64,000 nt of DNA from Flavobacteriaceae bacterium (GTDB lineage: Bacteria; Bacteroidota; Bacteroidia; Flavobacteriales; Flavobacteriaceae), in contig CANGIF010000009.1 in the NCBI GenBank assembly GCA_947453885.1, positions 1-64,000 on the forward strand. The letters are read 5' to 3'. This document shows positions 26,136 through 36,832 of the stretch, piece after piece. Each line of letters starts with the position of its first letter. Positions within the stretch are counted from its first letter, which is position 1. The notes beneath the pieces are model-generated. The model did no database searches. It had not been told where the DNA came from and saw nothing but the letters and a program-made list of their open reading frames with translations. The translations under genes and the position numbers were made by a program.

Positions 26136-26966
26136 ATGTTAAAATTATCTCTACAATTTATCTGCATTGTTTCTAGTGTTTTTTGTAATTCAACTGAATT
26201 AAAAACTAATTTTAAAGACAACTCATCAGTTTTAGCTGAACGATTTAAGGTTCTCAATTCGAAATCAACTTCTTTAATACATACTGTGGCAAAAAATCGT
26301 TATTGGTTAGATCTTAAAAACACAAACAATCAATCATGTGGTAACATGATGATAATTTACATGCCAGGTACAACTACTGGCTATGATGATGGTTATGACG
26401 GTTTGTTTTTTAATGATACACAAACGGCTTTAACTACCATTATTGACAATCACGAATGTGTAATTAATGCAATGCCACCTTCAGCAACTCCAGATCCAAT
26501 TAATTTAAAGTTTAAAACCAATATTGCTGGAACATATTCAATTAATTTACAAAATGTTGAAGGAATTTTTGCAGGTTCGCAAACGGTTTATTTAATGGAT
26601 ACTTTTACTGGAAATTACCAAAATTTGAAATTAGGAAATTTAACCTTTACTTGTAATGCTGGTGTTTATTTAAATCGATTTGTTGTATTTTATGATACAG
26701 TTTATTTGAGTTCAACTACTTTTCTTAACACAGAAAACGCAATTTTGTTTGAATGTAATGCGAACTCTCTGCTGATTCGTGCTCTCAGCCAACTCATAGA
26801 ATCAGTTTTTATTTTTGATATATCCGGTAAAATGTTGCAAAGTCAATCAAAATTAAATTCCGAATTTGTACAATTTGACTCACAAAATAATATTAATCAA
26901 CTTCTAATTGCACAAATAATTTTGACTAATGGTGTTACTATTTCAAAAAAAATAGTGCTGAAGTAA
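26136..26966 (+). CDS. Secreted protein consisting almost entirely of a T9SS type C-like sorting region
   Basis: RYWLDLKNTNNQSCGNMMIIYMPGTTTGYDDGYDGLFFND...; C-term VFIFDISGKMLQSQSKLNSEFVQF...NGVTISKKIVLK. Confidence 0.7.
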   Translation: MLKLSLQFICIVSSVFCNSTELKTNFKDNSSVLAERFKVLNSKSTSLIHTVAKNRYWLDLKNTNNQSCGNMMIIYMPGTTTGYDDGYDGLFFNDTQTALTTIIDNHECVINAMPPSATPDPINLKFKTNIAGTYSINLQNVEGIFAGSQTVYLMDTFTGNYQNLKLGNLTFTCNAGVYLNRFVVFYDTVYLSSTTFLNTENAILFECNANSLLIRALSQLIESVFIFDISGKMLQSQSKLNSEFVQFDSQNNINQLLIAQIILTNGVTISKKIVLK

Positions 26967-27029
26967 TGTGTTTTTTATTAAAAGATGCAACATAAAAGTG
27001 TATATTACCAATTAATATAGTTGTTGCTT

Positions 27030-27066
27030 AAAATCAGATTGTTCTTAAAAGCAATCTGATTTTGTA
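27030..27066. terminator. Terminator after the 26136 gene / before the rlmF end
   Basis: AAATCAGATTG-ttcttaaaag-CAATCTGATTT. Confidence 0.7.
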
Positions 27067-27112
27067 TTTGTAAACTATCTAATTATATTTATATAAATGG
27101 AGTAGTAAATTA

Positions 27113-28057
27113 TTAAAACTTCCAATTCTGTTGTTGTTTTTCGCTTAAAAAAGTCCATGCTACAAATCTGCTTATTTTTTGTCCTTGAGCCATTTCAATT
27201 GTTTTAACTTCAACAGGACTTACTTTGTTTAAGGTTTTAAGGATACTTTTCAAGTGTTCTTTTCTAGAAATCAAGGTAGTAAACCAAAAACAATTTAAAG
27301 GATATTTTGCACTTTCGAAAATCATTTGTTGAATGAAAGCTAATTCACCGCCATCGCACCAAAGTTCGTTGTTTTTTCCTCCAAAATTAAGTGAGGTTTC
27401 TTTTTTGTTAGTGCCTTCAAGGTTATTTACTTTTCTTAGCGCTTCCTTTGTGGCTTCTTCTTGAGATGTATGATAGGGTGGATTACACATTGTGAAAGTA
27501 AATCGATCTTCAGGTAAAATTATATCTTTGAAAATGTAGCGAGAATTTAACTGTAATTGCATACTAACCGCATCAATTAAATGAAGATTTTTACCTATTA
27601 TTTTTTTGCAATTTTGCAACGCATCTTCATCTATATCAGTACCTACAAAACTCCATTCAAATAAAGCGTTTCCTATAATGGGATAAATACAATTAGCTCC
27701 AATTCCAACATCTAACCCCATAATTTGTTCGCCAATAGGAATTTTCCCCTGATTACTTTTAGCTAAAAGGTCGGCAATATAAAGTATATAATCAGCTCTA
27801 CCGGGAATAGGAGGACACAAATAATCAATTGGAATGTCCCAAAAAGTTACGTCATAATAGGTATACAAAAGCGCCCGATTTAGTTCTTTTACTGCTTCAG
27901 GATTACTAAAATCAATAGTTTCAATTTCTAAAGGATTAAGAATTACGAACTGTTTTAAATTGAGATTTTTTTCAATTAACAATTTAAAATCATAGCCTTT
28001 AATATGCTTGTTTTTGGGATGTAAATTGGTCTTTTCGATTGTCGATTCAGGTTTCAT
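27113..28057 (-). CDS. rlmF: 23S rRNA (adenine(1618)-N(6))-methyltransferase
   Basis: LHPKNKHIKGYDFKLL; LDVGIGANCIYPIIG; FTMCNPPYHTS. Confidence 0.93.
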   Translation of the reverse strand: MKPESTIEKTNLHPKNKHIKGYDFKLLIEKNLNLKQFVILNPLEIETIDFSNPEAVKELNRALLYTYYDVTFWDIPIDYLCPPIPGRADYILYIADLLAKSNQGKIPIGEQIMGLDVGIGANCIYPIIGNALFEWSFVGTDIDEDALQNCKKIIGKNLHLIDAVSMQLQLNSRYIFKDIILPEDRFTFTMCNPPYHTSQEEATKEALRKVNNLEGTNKKETSLNFGGKNNELWCDGGELAFIQQMIFESAKYPLNCFWFTTLISRKEHLKSILKTLNKVSPVEVKTIEMAQGQKISRFVAWTFLSEKQQQNWKF

Positions 28058-28130
28058 ACTTACTCATATAAAACAAAGATACTATTCTAAACCAATAAAT
28101 TATAGCATTTTATTACAATTTTATTAACTT

Positions 28131-28793
28131 TTAATCAACACATTCCATTAATACCAAATCACCGTCTGAATGCTCAATAGTAACAATTCCATCTTTTGAA
28201 ACATGATTACTGCTACCAGTTTTGTAACCTATTACTAAAGTTTCGTTTTGTAACGGATAAAATAAATTTTCAGAATAAATACCCGTAACTCTTCCAATTG
28301 GAATTAAAGACAAAGGCGTTTGAGCTGAAAACCATTTTTTAAACACTTTAGGTAACTGATATATTCTGGAATGATCGTCAAATATTACAATTTTTAAAAA
28401 TTCGCGGTACCGAACAATATTGGTTATGTTAGTTATGGTATGATCGGCTCTTTTTCCTGTAGCCCAAACTACGTTTACTGATGGAATTTTACGCTCAATT
28501 AGGTAGTCAAAAGCTTTTTCTAAATCTGTTTTGTTTTGATCTGGAGCATGAACAATTTCGATTGGGAATTGTGATTCTTTGTATTTTGAAACATCAAAAT
28601 CTCGGTCAAAATCGCCTAAAAGAACATCAATTTTTATTTCAAGCTGTAAAACCCTCTCAATAGCAGCGTCTAATACTATAACTATTGGCGACCATTCTAA
28701 CAATTGGTGGAGTAAATCAACTGAACAAGCAGCTCCATTTGCAATTATCAACGCAGGTTCTTGATCATCTCTAACTATATGATGTGACGACAT
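28131..28793 (-). CDS. Thiamine diphosphokinase
   Basis: IDVLLGDFDRDF; APDQNKTDLEKAFDYL; ATGKRADHTITNI. Confidence 0.85.
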   Translation of the reverse strand: MSSHHIVRDDQEPALIIANGAACSVDLLHQLLEWSPIVIVLDAAIERVLQLEIKIDVLLGDFDRDFDVSKYKESQFPIEIVHAPDQNKTDLEKAFDYLIERKIPSVNVVWATGKRADHTITNITNIVRYREFLKIVIFDDHSRIYQLPKVFKKWFSAQTPLSLIPIGRVTGIYSENLFYPLQNETLVIGYKTGSSNHVSKDGIVTIEHSDGDLVLMECVD

Positions 28794-28913
28794 TTTTCAG
28801 AAATTAATTGTGACAAATATACTATTGAAAGTTGTAATTTTGCTCGTTATTAAAAACTAAAACACAAGCTTTATTGGTTTTTTTCTATTCTTAATCAATT
28901 GTTTTTGTCAATT

Positions 28914-29717
28914 ATGAAATCATTTTTACTTTTTATTGCCTTACACATATCCTTTTTAGGTTATTCACAAACAACCCTTGTTTCTTGGAATATGGAAAAC
29001 TTTGGAAAATCAAAATCAGCTTATTGTATTGATTTTATGGCAAATACATTAAAAGAATTTGATATAATTGCAGTTGTTGAAGTTGTGGCTGGTCCAGGTG
29101 GAGCACAAGCTGTAGCTAAACTTACGGATGAATTGAATAGAAAAGGCTCCAAATGGGATTATAGAATCAGCGATCCAACTTTTAGTAGTGCTTTTAAAAC
29201 GGAACGTTATGCTTTCATATGGAAAACAAGCAAAGTAAAACTAAAAGGCAAACCTTGGTTGGAACAAAAATACAAATTGGAGATTGAGCGAGAACCTTAT
29301 TTTGCCACTTTTGAAATAGATGGAAAAACAATTACGATTGGAGCATTTCACGCTATTACAAAAAACAAAAAACCAGAAAACGAAATTAAATACTTTTCTT
29401 ATTTTCCTTTAGAATATCCTAAACTAAATTTCATTTTTGCGGGGGACTTTAATTGTCCACAATCCAATTTAAGTTTCGATGGATTAAAAAAAATGGGGTA
29501 TTCTCCCATTTTAATAAATCAAAAAACCTCTTTAAAGCAAAAGTGTGTAGTAAATGATTGTTTGGCTTCAGAATTTGACAACATGTTTTACAGTACTTCT
29601 AAAATAAAAGTGCGCCAAAAAGGAGTCATTTCTTTTTATAAAAGTTTTTCTACTTTAAAAGAAGCTAAAACAATATCCGATCATTTGCCCATTTGGATGG
29701 AATTTTCACTACAATAA
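28914..29717 (+). CDS. Secreted endonuclease/exonuclease/phosphatase family protein
   Basis: TTLVSWNMENFGKSKS; FAGDFNCPQSN; SDHLPIWMEF. Confidence 0.88.
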   Translation: MKSFLLFIALHISFLGYSQTTLVSWNMENFGKSKSAYCIDFMANTLKEFDIIAVVEVVAGPGGAQAVAKLTDELNRKGSKWDYRISDPTFSSAFKTERYAFIWKTSKVKLKGKPWLEQKYKLEIEREPYFATFEIDGKTITIGAFHAITKNKKPENEIKYFSYFPLEYPKLNFIFAGDFNCPQSNLSFDGLKKMGYSPILINQKTSLKQKCVVNDCLASEFDNMFYSTSKIKVRQKGVISFYKSFSTLKEAKTISDHLPIWMEFSLQ

Positions 29718-29802
29718 AAGGCTTGTTGAATTTTAGATAGTATCAGAATTAAATATTACCAAAATGTATTAGATTTGAAATCTAAATTAAAACATTCGCG
29801 TT

Positions 29803-31428
29803 ATGTTGACGAAAAATTATATTCTCATTCTATTTAGTTCTTTTACCGTAACTGCTTTATCACAAAAAGCTTTTACAAGAAAGGATTCGCTACAAGGTGG
29901 ATTGCGGTTTGAAAGAACTTGCTTTGACGTGCAACATTATAACTTGAACATAAAAGTAGACATTGACAAAAAAAGCATTCAAGGTTTTAATGAAATTGCA
30001 TTTAAAATTGTTAAACCCACTTCTAAAATTCAATTGGATTTGTTTGAAAACATGAAAATTGACAGCATTGTTTTTCAACAAAAAAAACTAAAATATACGA
30101 GAGAATTTAACGCAGTATTTATTGAATTTCCAATTGTTTTAGAAGCGAAAAGTAATCAAAACGTGTTTTTTTATTATTCAGGAAGTCCAAAAATTGCAAA
30201 GAATGCTCCATGGGATGGTGGTTTTATTTATTACAAGGACAGCAATGGAAAAAACTGGGTTGGTGTTGCTGTTCAAGGAACAGGAGCAAGTTTGTGGTTT
30301 CCAGTAAAAGATTCCCAATCTGACGAACCTGATTTTGGTGCTACGTTGAAAATAGCAGTTCCTAATGGTTTAATGGACGTTTCTAATGGAAGATTCAAAG
30401 GATTTGAAGATTTAAAGAATGGATATACACGTTGGGATTGGGAAGTAAAAAGTCCAATAAACTCCTATGATATTACTTTGAATATTGCAGATTATATTCA
30501 TTTCGGTGAGCAATATAAAGGCCTGGATTTGGATTTCTATGTTCTTAGAGAGAATGAAGCTAAAGCAAAAAACCAATTTCAGGAAGTAAAACCTATGATG
30601 GATTGTTTTCAATTAAAATTCGGAAAATATCCTTTTACTTCAGATGGTTATAAATTAGTGGAAACCTCTTATTTGGGAATGGAACACCAAAGTGCAGTTG
30701 CTTATGGGAACCACTATAAAAAAGGCTATTTAGGTAACGATCTTTCAGGTACAGGAATTGGACTTTTATTTGATTACATTATTGTACATGAAAGCGGTCA
30801 TGAATGGTTTGGTAACAGCATCACAAGCAAAGATATTGCAGATATGTGGATACATGAAGGTTTTACCATGTATTCAGAAGCAGTTTATTTAGAATGTCAA
30901 TATGGCTATGAAAAAGCACAAAATTATTTAGTAGGACTACACGAAATGGTTAGAAATGACCAACCAATAATAGGGCAATATGGTGTTAACAATGAAGGTT
31001 CTGGAGATATGTATCCCAAAGGAGCTTTAATGCTTAACACCATAAGACATGTAATAAATGATGATACAAAATGGTGGAATTTAATTTTAAAGTATTCCGA
31101 AACACATCGTCATCAAATTATTGATACTAATACGGTTATTACGTTTTTTAATGAAGAAAGTGGTATAGATTTAACAACTGTTTTCAATCAATATCTTAAA
31201 TACACCAAGATTCCTGTTTTTGAATATAAAATAGTAAACGGAAAATTAAATTATCGTTGGAATTGCAATCTATCAAAATTCAAAATGCCAATTGAACTAA
31301 CGATAAAAGGAAAAGAATTCAGACTAGAACCTACTACCAATTGGCAGGAAGTAACTATTGTTCCTACAGATTTTTCTGATATAAGTGTCAATACACAAAA
31401 GTTTTATGTAGAGGTAATTCGTCTATGA
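29803..31428 (+). CDS. M1 family metallopeptidase (secreted)
   Basis: HESGHEWFGNSITSKDIADMWIHEGFTMYSEA (HEXXH-X18-E). Confidence 0.93.
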   Translation: MLTKNYILILFSSFTVTALSQKAFTRKDSLQGGLRFERTCFDVQHYNLNIKVDIDKKSIQGFNEIAFKIVKPTSKIQLDLFENMKIDSIVFQQKKLKYTREFNAVFIEFPIVLEAKSNQNVFFYYSGSPKIAKNAPWDGGFIYYKDSNGKNWVGVAVQGTGASLWFPVKDSQSDEPDFGATLKIAVPNGLMDVSNGRFKGFEDLKNGYTRWDWEVKSPINSYDITLNIADYIHFGEQYKGLDLDFYVLRENEAKAKNQFQEVKPMMDCFQLKFGKYPFTSDGYKLVETSYLGMEHQSAVAYGNHYKKGYLGNDLSGTGIGLLFDYIIVHESGHEWFGNSITSKDIADMWIHEGFTMYSEAVYLECQYGYEKAQNYLVGLHEMVRNDQPIIGQYGVNNEGSGDMYPKGALMLNTIRHVINDDTKWWNLILKYSETHRHQIIDTNTVITFFNEESGIDLTTVFNQYLKYTKIPVFEYKIVNGKLNYRWNCNLSKFKMPIELTIKGKEFRLEPTTNWQEVTIVPTDFSDISVNTQKFYVEVIRL

Positions 31429-31497
31429 AATTAAGTTCAAATTAATTTTTTAAACTACATTTTAAAGGTGTAAAAATAGGTTAAACTATTTCCACTA

Positions 31498-32070
31498 TTA
31501 TTTTCCATCTACACAATGTAAATAATTAATAAAATAATTTTCAGGGGAATAATCTAATTTATCTAATTCAGAATGGAGTTTTTTAGATATTATATAGTCT
31601 TGGTTTTCAATAGAAAATTTGAATCTAATAAACGAAATAGGAACACTTTTTAACATTTCCATACTGCCTTTTAAAAATAAAAAAGCTCCTGATAACACAC
31701 GAACATTGTTCTTATTTTCATCCGTTAACATAGTGCCGCAATTGTCAATGTCTTGATACAACAAGGTTATAATTTTACCATTATTTAGTTGAATATACAT
31801 TTTCGATTTATTATTAAAACATTTTGCTTTTACAAAACCATTGTTTTTATTAATTAATTGAACTTTTAATGCGGGCATTCCATCGGTATTGACTAACGAA
31901 AAATAGATGTAATCTTTTTTAGAACCAAAATTGCTTTCATACATTAAGTACTCTTTTGTAGCTTTATAGGTTCCTAAACTGTCTTTTACATCAGTTCCAA
32001 AATCACAAGGTTTTTGGGCACTAACAAAATGGGCAATGCATAATAAGACAATTATAAAATATTTTTTCAT
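31498..32070 (-). CDS. Hypothetical secreted protein
   Basis: MKKYFIIVLLCIAHFVSAQKPCDFGTDVKDSLGTYKATKEYLMYESNFG; start moved from 32091 to the ATG at 32070. Confidence 0.7.
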   Translation of the reverse strand: MKKYFIIVLLCIAHFVSAQKPCDFGTDVKDSLGTYKATKEYLMYESNFGSKKDYIYFSLVNTDGMPALKVQLINKNNGFVKAKCFNNKSKMYIQLNNGKIITLLYQDIDNCGTMLTDENKNNVRVLSGAFLFLKGSMEMLKSVPISFIRFKFSIENQDYIISKKLHSELDKLDYSPENYFINYLHCVDGK

Positions 32071-32075
32071 GATTA

Positions 32076-33254
32076 TTAAATTTTGGTGCAAATTAAAACA
32101 ATTTTATCATTATTTGGTCCAGTTGTAAAGAAACAAAACACGTTACCTCCATCTTCAATTTTCCATTTGTTTCTAATTTGGGCTACAGTTTCAGGAAAAT
32201 TTCGAGTAGTTACATTGGCCTTTGATTGATACAAATGTTGTTTCATTTCTTTTTTTTGATATACAAACCACTTGTGGACTTGGAAAGTTCTACCAGGAAA
32301 CGCAACAAGTGCATCGGAGGTATATAAATGGGAATGTTGGTGTAATTTTTCTAAATTAAAAACCTGTGCAACATTAGAGAAACCACCTGATTTCATTATT
32401 GAACTATTAGGTTCAAATACATATTTTTTCGGTTCGGAAAACAAAATATTTTTTGAAGTTGCATGCATAACAAAATCAAAAAAGTCTGTTTTTTCTTTTC
32501 CAATATTTAGTGTCTTTATAGAAATAGGACCTTCATAATAGTTATTTAATTCCCATAGAATTTCTTTAACTTCATTATTAATTGCAACTATGTAAATGTT
32601 TTTTATATTTCTAAGTTCTGAAATTCCAGCAGCTAAATCTAATATTGGAGCAGTTTTAATTAAAATATTCGAGGTTTTTGTGAAATAAAATGGTAATAAT
32701 TCAGGTACATTAGGCAAACAATCTTGAAGCATAAAAACTTTGCCTTTGCTTTCCGATCTTCTAGAAGGATCAATATAAAGCCAATCAAATTGTGCGGAAC
32801 TATTTTCTAAAAAACAATTCCCATCTCCTTTATAAAAAGTACAATTTGTTTTAGATAATTCATTAAAATTATGTTTAGCAATATCTGATAATTCTTCGTT
32901 TAGCTCGCAATGTATAACATGTTTCATTACATTACAAAAATAGTAATCATCCACTCCAAAGCCTCCTGTTAAATCAACTAAAGTGTCACCATTTACTATT
33001 TTTGACTTAAAATTAGCTGTGATTTCTGAAGAAGTTTGTTCGATTGAAATTTTATTAGGATACAAAACGTTAATGTTTTCAAAAAAAGTAGGAAGTTTAT
33101 CCTTTGCTTTAGTTTTGGCATCAATTTGATTTAATATTGTTGCCCAGTCAATTTCTGGAAATGGCTTTTTTTGAAGTGCTATTTGCGAACTTTTCTTTCC
33201 TAAATTTTGGAAAATAAAGTCTTGAACCTCTTTTTGTAACAAGGGAGATTCCAA
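32076..33254 (-). CDS. Class I SAM-dependent methyltransferase with THUMP-like domain
   Basis: LVDLTGGFGVDDYYFCNVMKHVIHCELNEEL; FDWLYIDPSRRSESKGKVFML. Confidence 0.85.
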   Translation of the reverse strand: MESPLLQKEVQDFIFQNLGKKSSQIALQKKPFPEIDWATILNQIDAKTKAKDKLPTFFENINVLYPNKISIEQTSSEITANFKSKIVNGDTLVDLTGGFGVDDYYFCNVMKHVIHCELNEELSDIAKHNFNELSKTNCTFYKGDGNCFLENSSAQFDWLYIDPSRRSESKGKVFMLQDCLPNVPELLPFYFTKTSNILIKTAPILDLAAGISELRNIKNIYIVAINNEVKEILWELNNYYEGPISIKTLNIGKEKTDFFDFVMHATSKNILFSEPKKYVFEPNSSIMKSGGFSNVAQVFNLEKLHQHSHLYTSDALVAFPGRTFQVHKWFVYQKKEMKQHLYQSKANVTTRNFPETVAQIRNKWKIEDGGNVFCFFTTGPNNDKIVLICTKI

Positions 33255-33256
33255 AT

Positions 33257-34345
33257 TTATATGTTTTTGGTTATTATTTTAATAATTGTATTTTCAGGAA
33301 AAAATTCTTTAGCTACAACTTTCAACATGGTATAACAGGGAATAGCTGCAATCATTCCCAATATTCCAAAAAGAAATCCAGCAATCAAAATAACCAAGAA
33401 AATTTCTAAAGGATGCGATTTAATACTTTTTGAAAAAATGATGGGTTGGCAAACATTATTATCAACAACTTGAACCAAAACAAACCCAATTATAACATAA
33501 ACCGTAGTTGGTATAGCCACCAATTGAAAATCGACATTTAAATTATTGATGAGTGTTAAAAGGGCAGCCAAAACTGTAGCAATTAAAGGGCCAACGTAGG
33601 GTACAATGTTTAAAACGGCACATAGAAACGCAATAACAATTGCATTATCAATTCCGAAAATTAGTAATACAATAAAATAGAGCACAAAAACAAACGATAA
33701 TTGTATGATTATTCCAACAAAATAGCGGGAAAGCAAATGTTTGATTTTGTGTAATGAGTTTAATATTTTTTCTTCGTGATCATCCGGTAAAATGGTTTTA
33801 ATAGCACTTATGAAAAGCAATTTGTCTTTTAAAAAGAAAAAAGTAATAAATAAAATGGAAGCTAAAGCTATTCCAAAATCGCTAATCATACTTATTATAG
33901 TATTCAAAAATGAAGGAATTATATTGAAATCTAATTTTGCAGCCCAACTTGATATTTTCAATGATTTACCAATTGGAATGTGATGTTTAGTACAATATAA
34001 TTCAATTTTACTTATCAATTCCAAACAATTTTGTTCAATTTTTTGTGTATTTAGCAGTGATAAATTTTCACTTTGAGCAGCAATTAATGGAATGAAAAGA
34101 CTTATGAAACCTGCGATAATTAAAACAAAAAGCATAAGCGTAACAACAGTTGCTATATTCAATTTGAAATGCAAACGTTCCATTAAAAAATGTTGTATTG
34201 GATTACCTATTAACGTTACTAGTAAAGCAACAATTAAATAGCTTATTACAGCTGAAATTTTGTAAATAAAAAAAAAGATAAGCGCCAATCCAACTACAAC
34301 TCCAATGGCTTTTAAAATTCCGTAAGCAATTATTTTTGAATTCAT
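33257..34345 (-). CDS. AI-2E family transporter (UPF0118)
   Basis: Multi-TM; FGIDNAIVIAFLCAVLNIVPYVGPLIATVLAAL; VDNNVCQPIIFSKSIKSHPLEIFLVILIAG. Confidence 0.9.
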   Translation of the reverse strand: MNSKIIAYGILKAIGVVVGLALIFFFIYKISAVISYLIVALLVTLIGNPIQHFLMERLHFKLNIATVVTLMLFVLIIAGFISLFIPLIAAQSENLSLLNTQKIEQNCLELISKIELYCTKHHIPIGKSLKISSWAAKLDFNIIPSFLNTIISMISDFGIALASILFITFFFLKDKLLFISAIKTILPDDHEEKILNSLHKIKHLLSRYFVGIIIQLSFVFVLYFIVLLIFGIDNAIVIAFLCAVLNIVPYVGPLIATVLAALLTLINNLNVDFQLVAIPTTVYVIIGFVLVQVVDNNVCQPIIFSKSIKSHPLEIFLVILIAGFLFGILGMIAAIPCYTMLKVVAKEFFPENTIIKIITKNI

Positions 34346-34373
34346 AGTTATTGGATTTACTAATAAAAATCTA

Positions 34374-35018
34374 CTAGTTATTAAAAATGTAATTTAATAT
34401 ATTCGCACCCATTTTAAGCGCTTTTTCACGAACTTCAAATGGATCATTATGAACTTCTTGGTCTTCCCAACCATCACCTAAATCTGTTTCATAAGTGTAA
34501 AGTAAAACTAATCTATTTTCAATTATAATTCCAAAAGCTTGAGGTCTTTTACCATCGTGTTCATGAATTTTTGGTAAGCCATTAGGGAAAGGAAAAGGTT
34601 TTTGAAATATCTGATGAGAGGAAGGAAGTTCCACTAAATTATTATTTGGAAAAATTTTTTTAATTTCTTTTCTAATAAACTCATCCATTCCGTAATTATC
34701 GTCAATGTGTAAAAAACCTCCTGAGGTTAAGAAATTTCTAATATTCTCAACTTCTGAAGGGTTGAAAACTACATTTCCATGTCCAGTCATGTGCACAAAA
34801 GGGTAGGAAAACAAATCCGGACTGCCAGGTTCAACAAGTCCAGGTTTAGCTTTTATTTTGGTATGAATTGTTTGATTACTGTATTTAATTAAATTAGATA
34901 ATGAAGTAGGATTAGCATACCAATCTCCACCACCGCTATATTTCATCAATGCAATTTCTTGAGAAAAAACAGGATAACTAATTAAGAGAAAAAACAGGAT
35001 AATTTTAATATGTTTCAT
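34374..35018 (-). CDS. DUF4159 domain-containing protein
   Basis: MKYSGGGDWYANPTSLSNLI; GGFLHIDDNYGMDEFIRKEIKKIFP; YTYETDLGDGWED. Confidence 0.9.
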   Translation of the reverse strand: MKHIKIILFFLLISYPVFSQEIALMKYSGGGDWYANPTSLSNLIKYSNQTIHTKIKAKPGLVEPGSPDLFSYPFVHMTGHGNVVFNPSEVENIRNFLTSGGFLHIDDNYGMDEFIRKEIKKIFPNNNLVELPSSHQIFQKPFPFPNGLPKIHEHDGKRPQAFGIIIENRLVLLYTYETDLGDGWEDQEVHNDPFEVREKALKMGANILNYIFNN

Positions 35019-35046
35019 TTAGATATGTAATTATAGAATTGTTTTT

Positions 35047-35760
35047 TTATTCATCTTTTTCGTTTGAAAAAGCGACACTATGACAAGCAACTAATGCTGC
35101 AGTTTCAGTTCTTAATCTTGTATTTCCAAGTGTAACAGGAACAAAGGATTTTTCAATTGCAATTTTAATTTCAGAACTTGAAAAATCGCCTTCAGGACCT
35201 ATTAAAATAGTATAATTTCCATTTGGATTCAGTTGACTTTTTAATGATTTTTTAAAATTATCTTCACAATGAGCAATGAATTTTTGTCCAACAAATTCTT
35301 TTTTTGTAAAATCTAAAAATGTCATTTGTTCATTTAAAACTGGTAAAAATAATTGATTAGATTGCTTTAAAGCCGCCAATATTATTTTTTCAAACCGATC
35401 TATTTTTATATGTTTACGTTCAGAATGCTCACAAATTAAAGGAGTAATTTCAGTAATTCCAATTTCAACAGCTTTTTCTAAAAACCATTCAAAGCGATCA
35501 TTCATTTTTGTTGGTGCAACTGCCAAATGTAGCTGATAATTTGGTTTATTTGCAGTTTCGACATTTAGTATTTCAACAATACATTTAGAATCTGAACCTA
35601 ACACGATTTTAGTGGTAAATAGCTGACCTAAACCATTTGTAACGTATAATATATCGTTGTCTTTTTTTCGAAGAACTTTAACAATATGTTTACTTTCTTC
35701 TCTATCAAAAAAGAAGCTTTTAGATGTTGTATCTATTGCTGAATTATAAAATAATTGCAT
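35047..35760 (-). CDS. rsmE: 16S rRNA (uracil(1498)-N(3))-methyltransferase
   Basis: KMNDRFEWFLEKAVEIGITEITPLICEHSERK; ILIGPEGDFSSSEI; LGNTRLRTETAAL. Confidence 0.95.
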   Translation of the reverse strand: MQLFYNSAIDTTSKSFFFDREESKHIVKVLRKKDNDILYVTNGLGQLFTTKIVLGSDSKCIVEILNVETANKPNYQLHLAVAPTKMNDRFEWFLEKAVEIGITEITPLICEHSERKHIKIDRFEKIILAALKQSNQLFLPVLNEQMTFLDFTKKEFVGQKFIAHCEDNFKKSLKSQLNPNGNYTILIGPEGDFSSSEIKIAIEKSFVPVTLGNTRLRTETAALVACHSVAFSNEKDE

Positions 35761-35766
35761 GTTATA

Positions 35767-36789
35767 TTAAAATAAAATTCGTGATTTCGAAACCACTGAT
35801 GTTGTTTCAAACTTTTGGGTTAAAAATTTATGGTACCCTACAATACCAATCATTGCTGCATTGTCTGTAGTGTATTCAAATTTAGGTATATAAGTCCTCC
35901 ATCCATATTTTTGCTCGCCCGATTTTAGAGTAGTTCGAATGCCTGAATTTGCAGATACACCACCTCCAATTGCAATTTTATTTATACCTGTTTGAGCTAC
36001 TGCCATTTTAATTTTTTCCATTAAAATTTCAATTATTGTATTTTGAATAGAAGCACAAATATCATTTAAATTTTCAGAAATAAAGTTTGGATTTTCAAGA
36101 GTCTTTTTTTGAATAAAATAAAGAATAGCAGTTTTTAAACCAGAAAAGCTAAAATCCAATCCAGGAACTTTTGGTTTTGTAAAAGCGAAAGCCTTTGGAT
36201 TTCCTAATTGTGCATATTTATCAATTAAAGGTCCACCTGGATAAGGAAGACCTAATATTTTAGCAGATTTATCAAATGCTTCACCAACGGCATCGTCAGT
36301 AGTTTCACCAATTATTTCCATATCAAAAAAATGATTTACTTTAACAATTTGTGTATGACCTCCTGATATTGTTAACGCTAAGAAAGGGAAAGTTGGTTTT
36401 TCGAAACCAATTTCGTCAATAAAATGAGCTAAAATATGTGCCTGCATGTGATTGACAGCAATTAATGGAATTTTTAATGCCATTGCTAACGATTTTGCAA
36501 ATGAACTACCAACTAGCAATGATCCCATTAAGCCAGGTCCTTGTGTAAAAGCAATAGCGGCTAACTGTTCTCTATTTACAGCTGCTTTTTTGAGTGCTGC
36601 ATCAATAACAGGAACTATATTTTGTTGATGTGCACGAGAAGCAAGTTCAGGAACTACACCGCCATATTGATTGTGAATGAGTTGATTAGCAACAACATTT
36701 GAAAGTACAATATCATTTTTCAAAACAGCAGCGGCAGTATCGTCACACGAACTTTCAATTGCAAGAATAAAAACCTCTGAATTTTGCAT
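35767..36789 (-). CDS. tsaD: tRNA N6-adenosine threonylcarbamoyltransferase
   Basis: ILAIESSCDDTAAAVL; NHMQAHILAH; ALTISGGHTQIV; AIGGGVSANSGIR; start at ATG 36789 rather than the ORF-track 36912. Confidence 0.96.
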   Translation of the reverse strand: MQNSEVFILAIESSCDDTAAAVLKNDIVLSNVVANQLIHNQYGGVVPELASRAHQQNIVPVIDAALKKAAVNREQLAAIAFTQGPGLMGSLLVGSSFAKSLAMALKIPLIAVNHMQAHILAHFIDEIGFEKPTFPFLALTISGGHTQIVKVNHFFDMEIIGETTDDAVGEAFDKSAKILGLPYPGGPLIDKYAQLGNPKAFAFTKPKVPGLDFSFSGLKTAILYFIQKKTLENPNFISENLNDICASIQNTIIEILMEKIKMAVAQTGINKIAIGGGVSANSGIRTTLKSGEQKYGWRTYIPKFEYTTDNAAMIGIVGYHKFLTQKFETTSVVSKSRILF

Positions 36790-36832
36790 AGTTAGGCACA
36801 AATTTTGAATTATATTTGACAAAAATATAACA

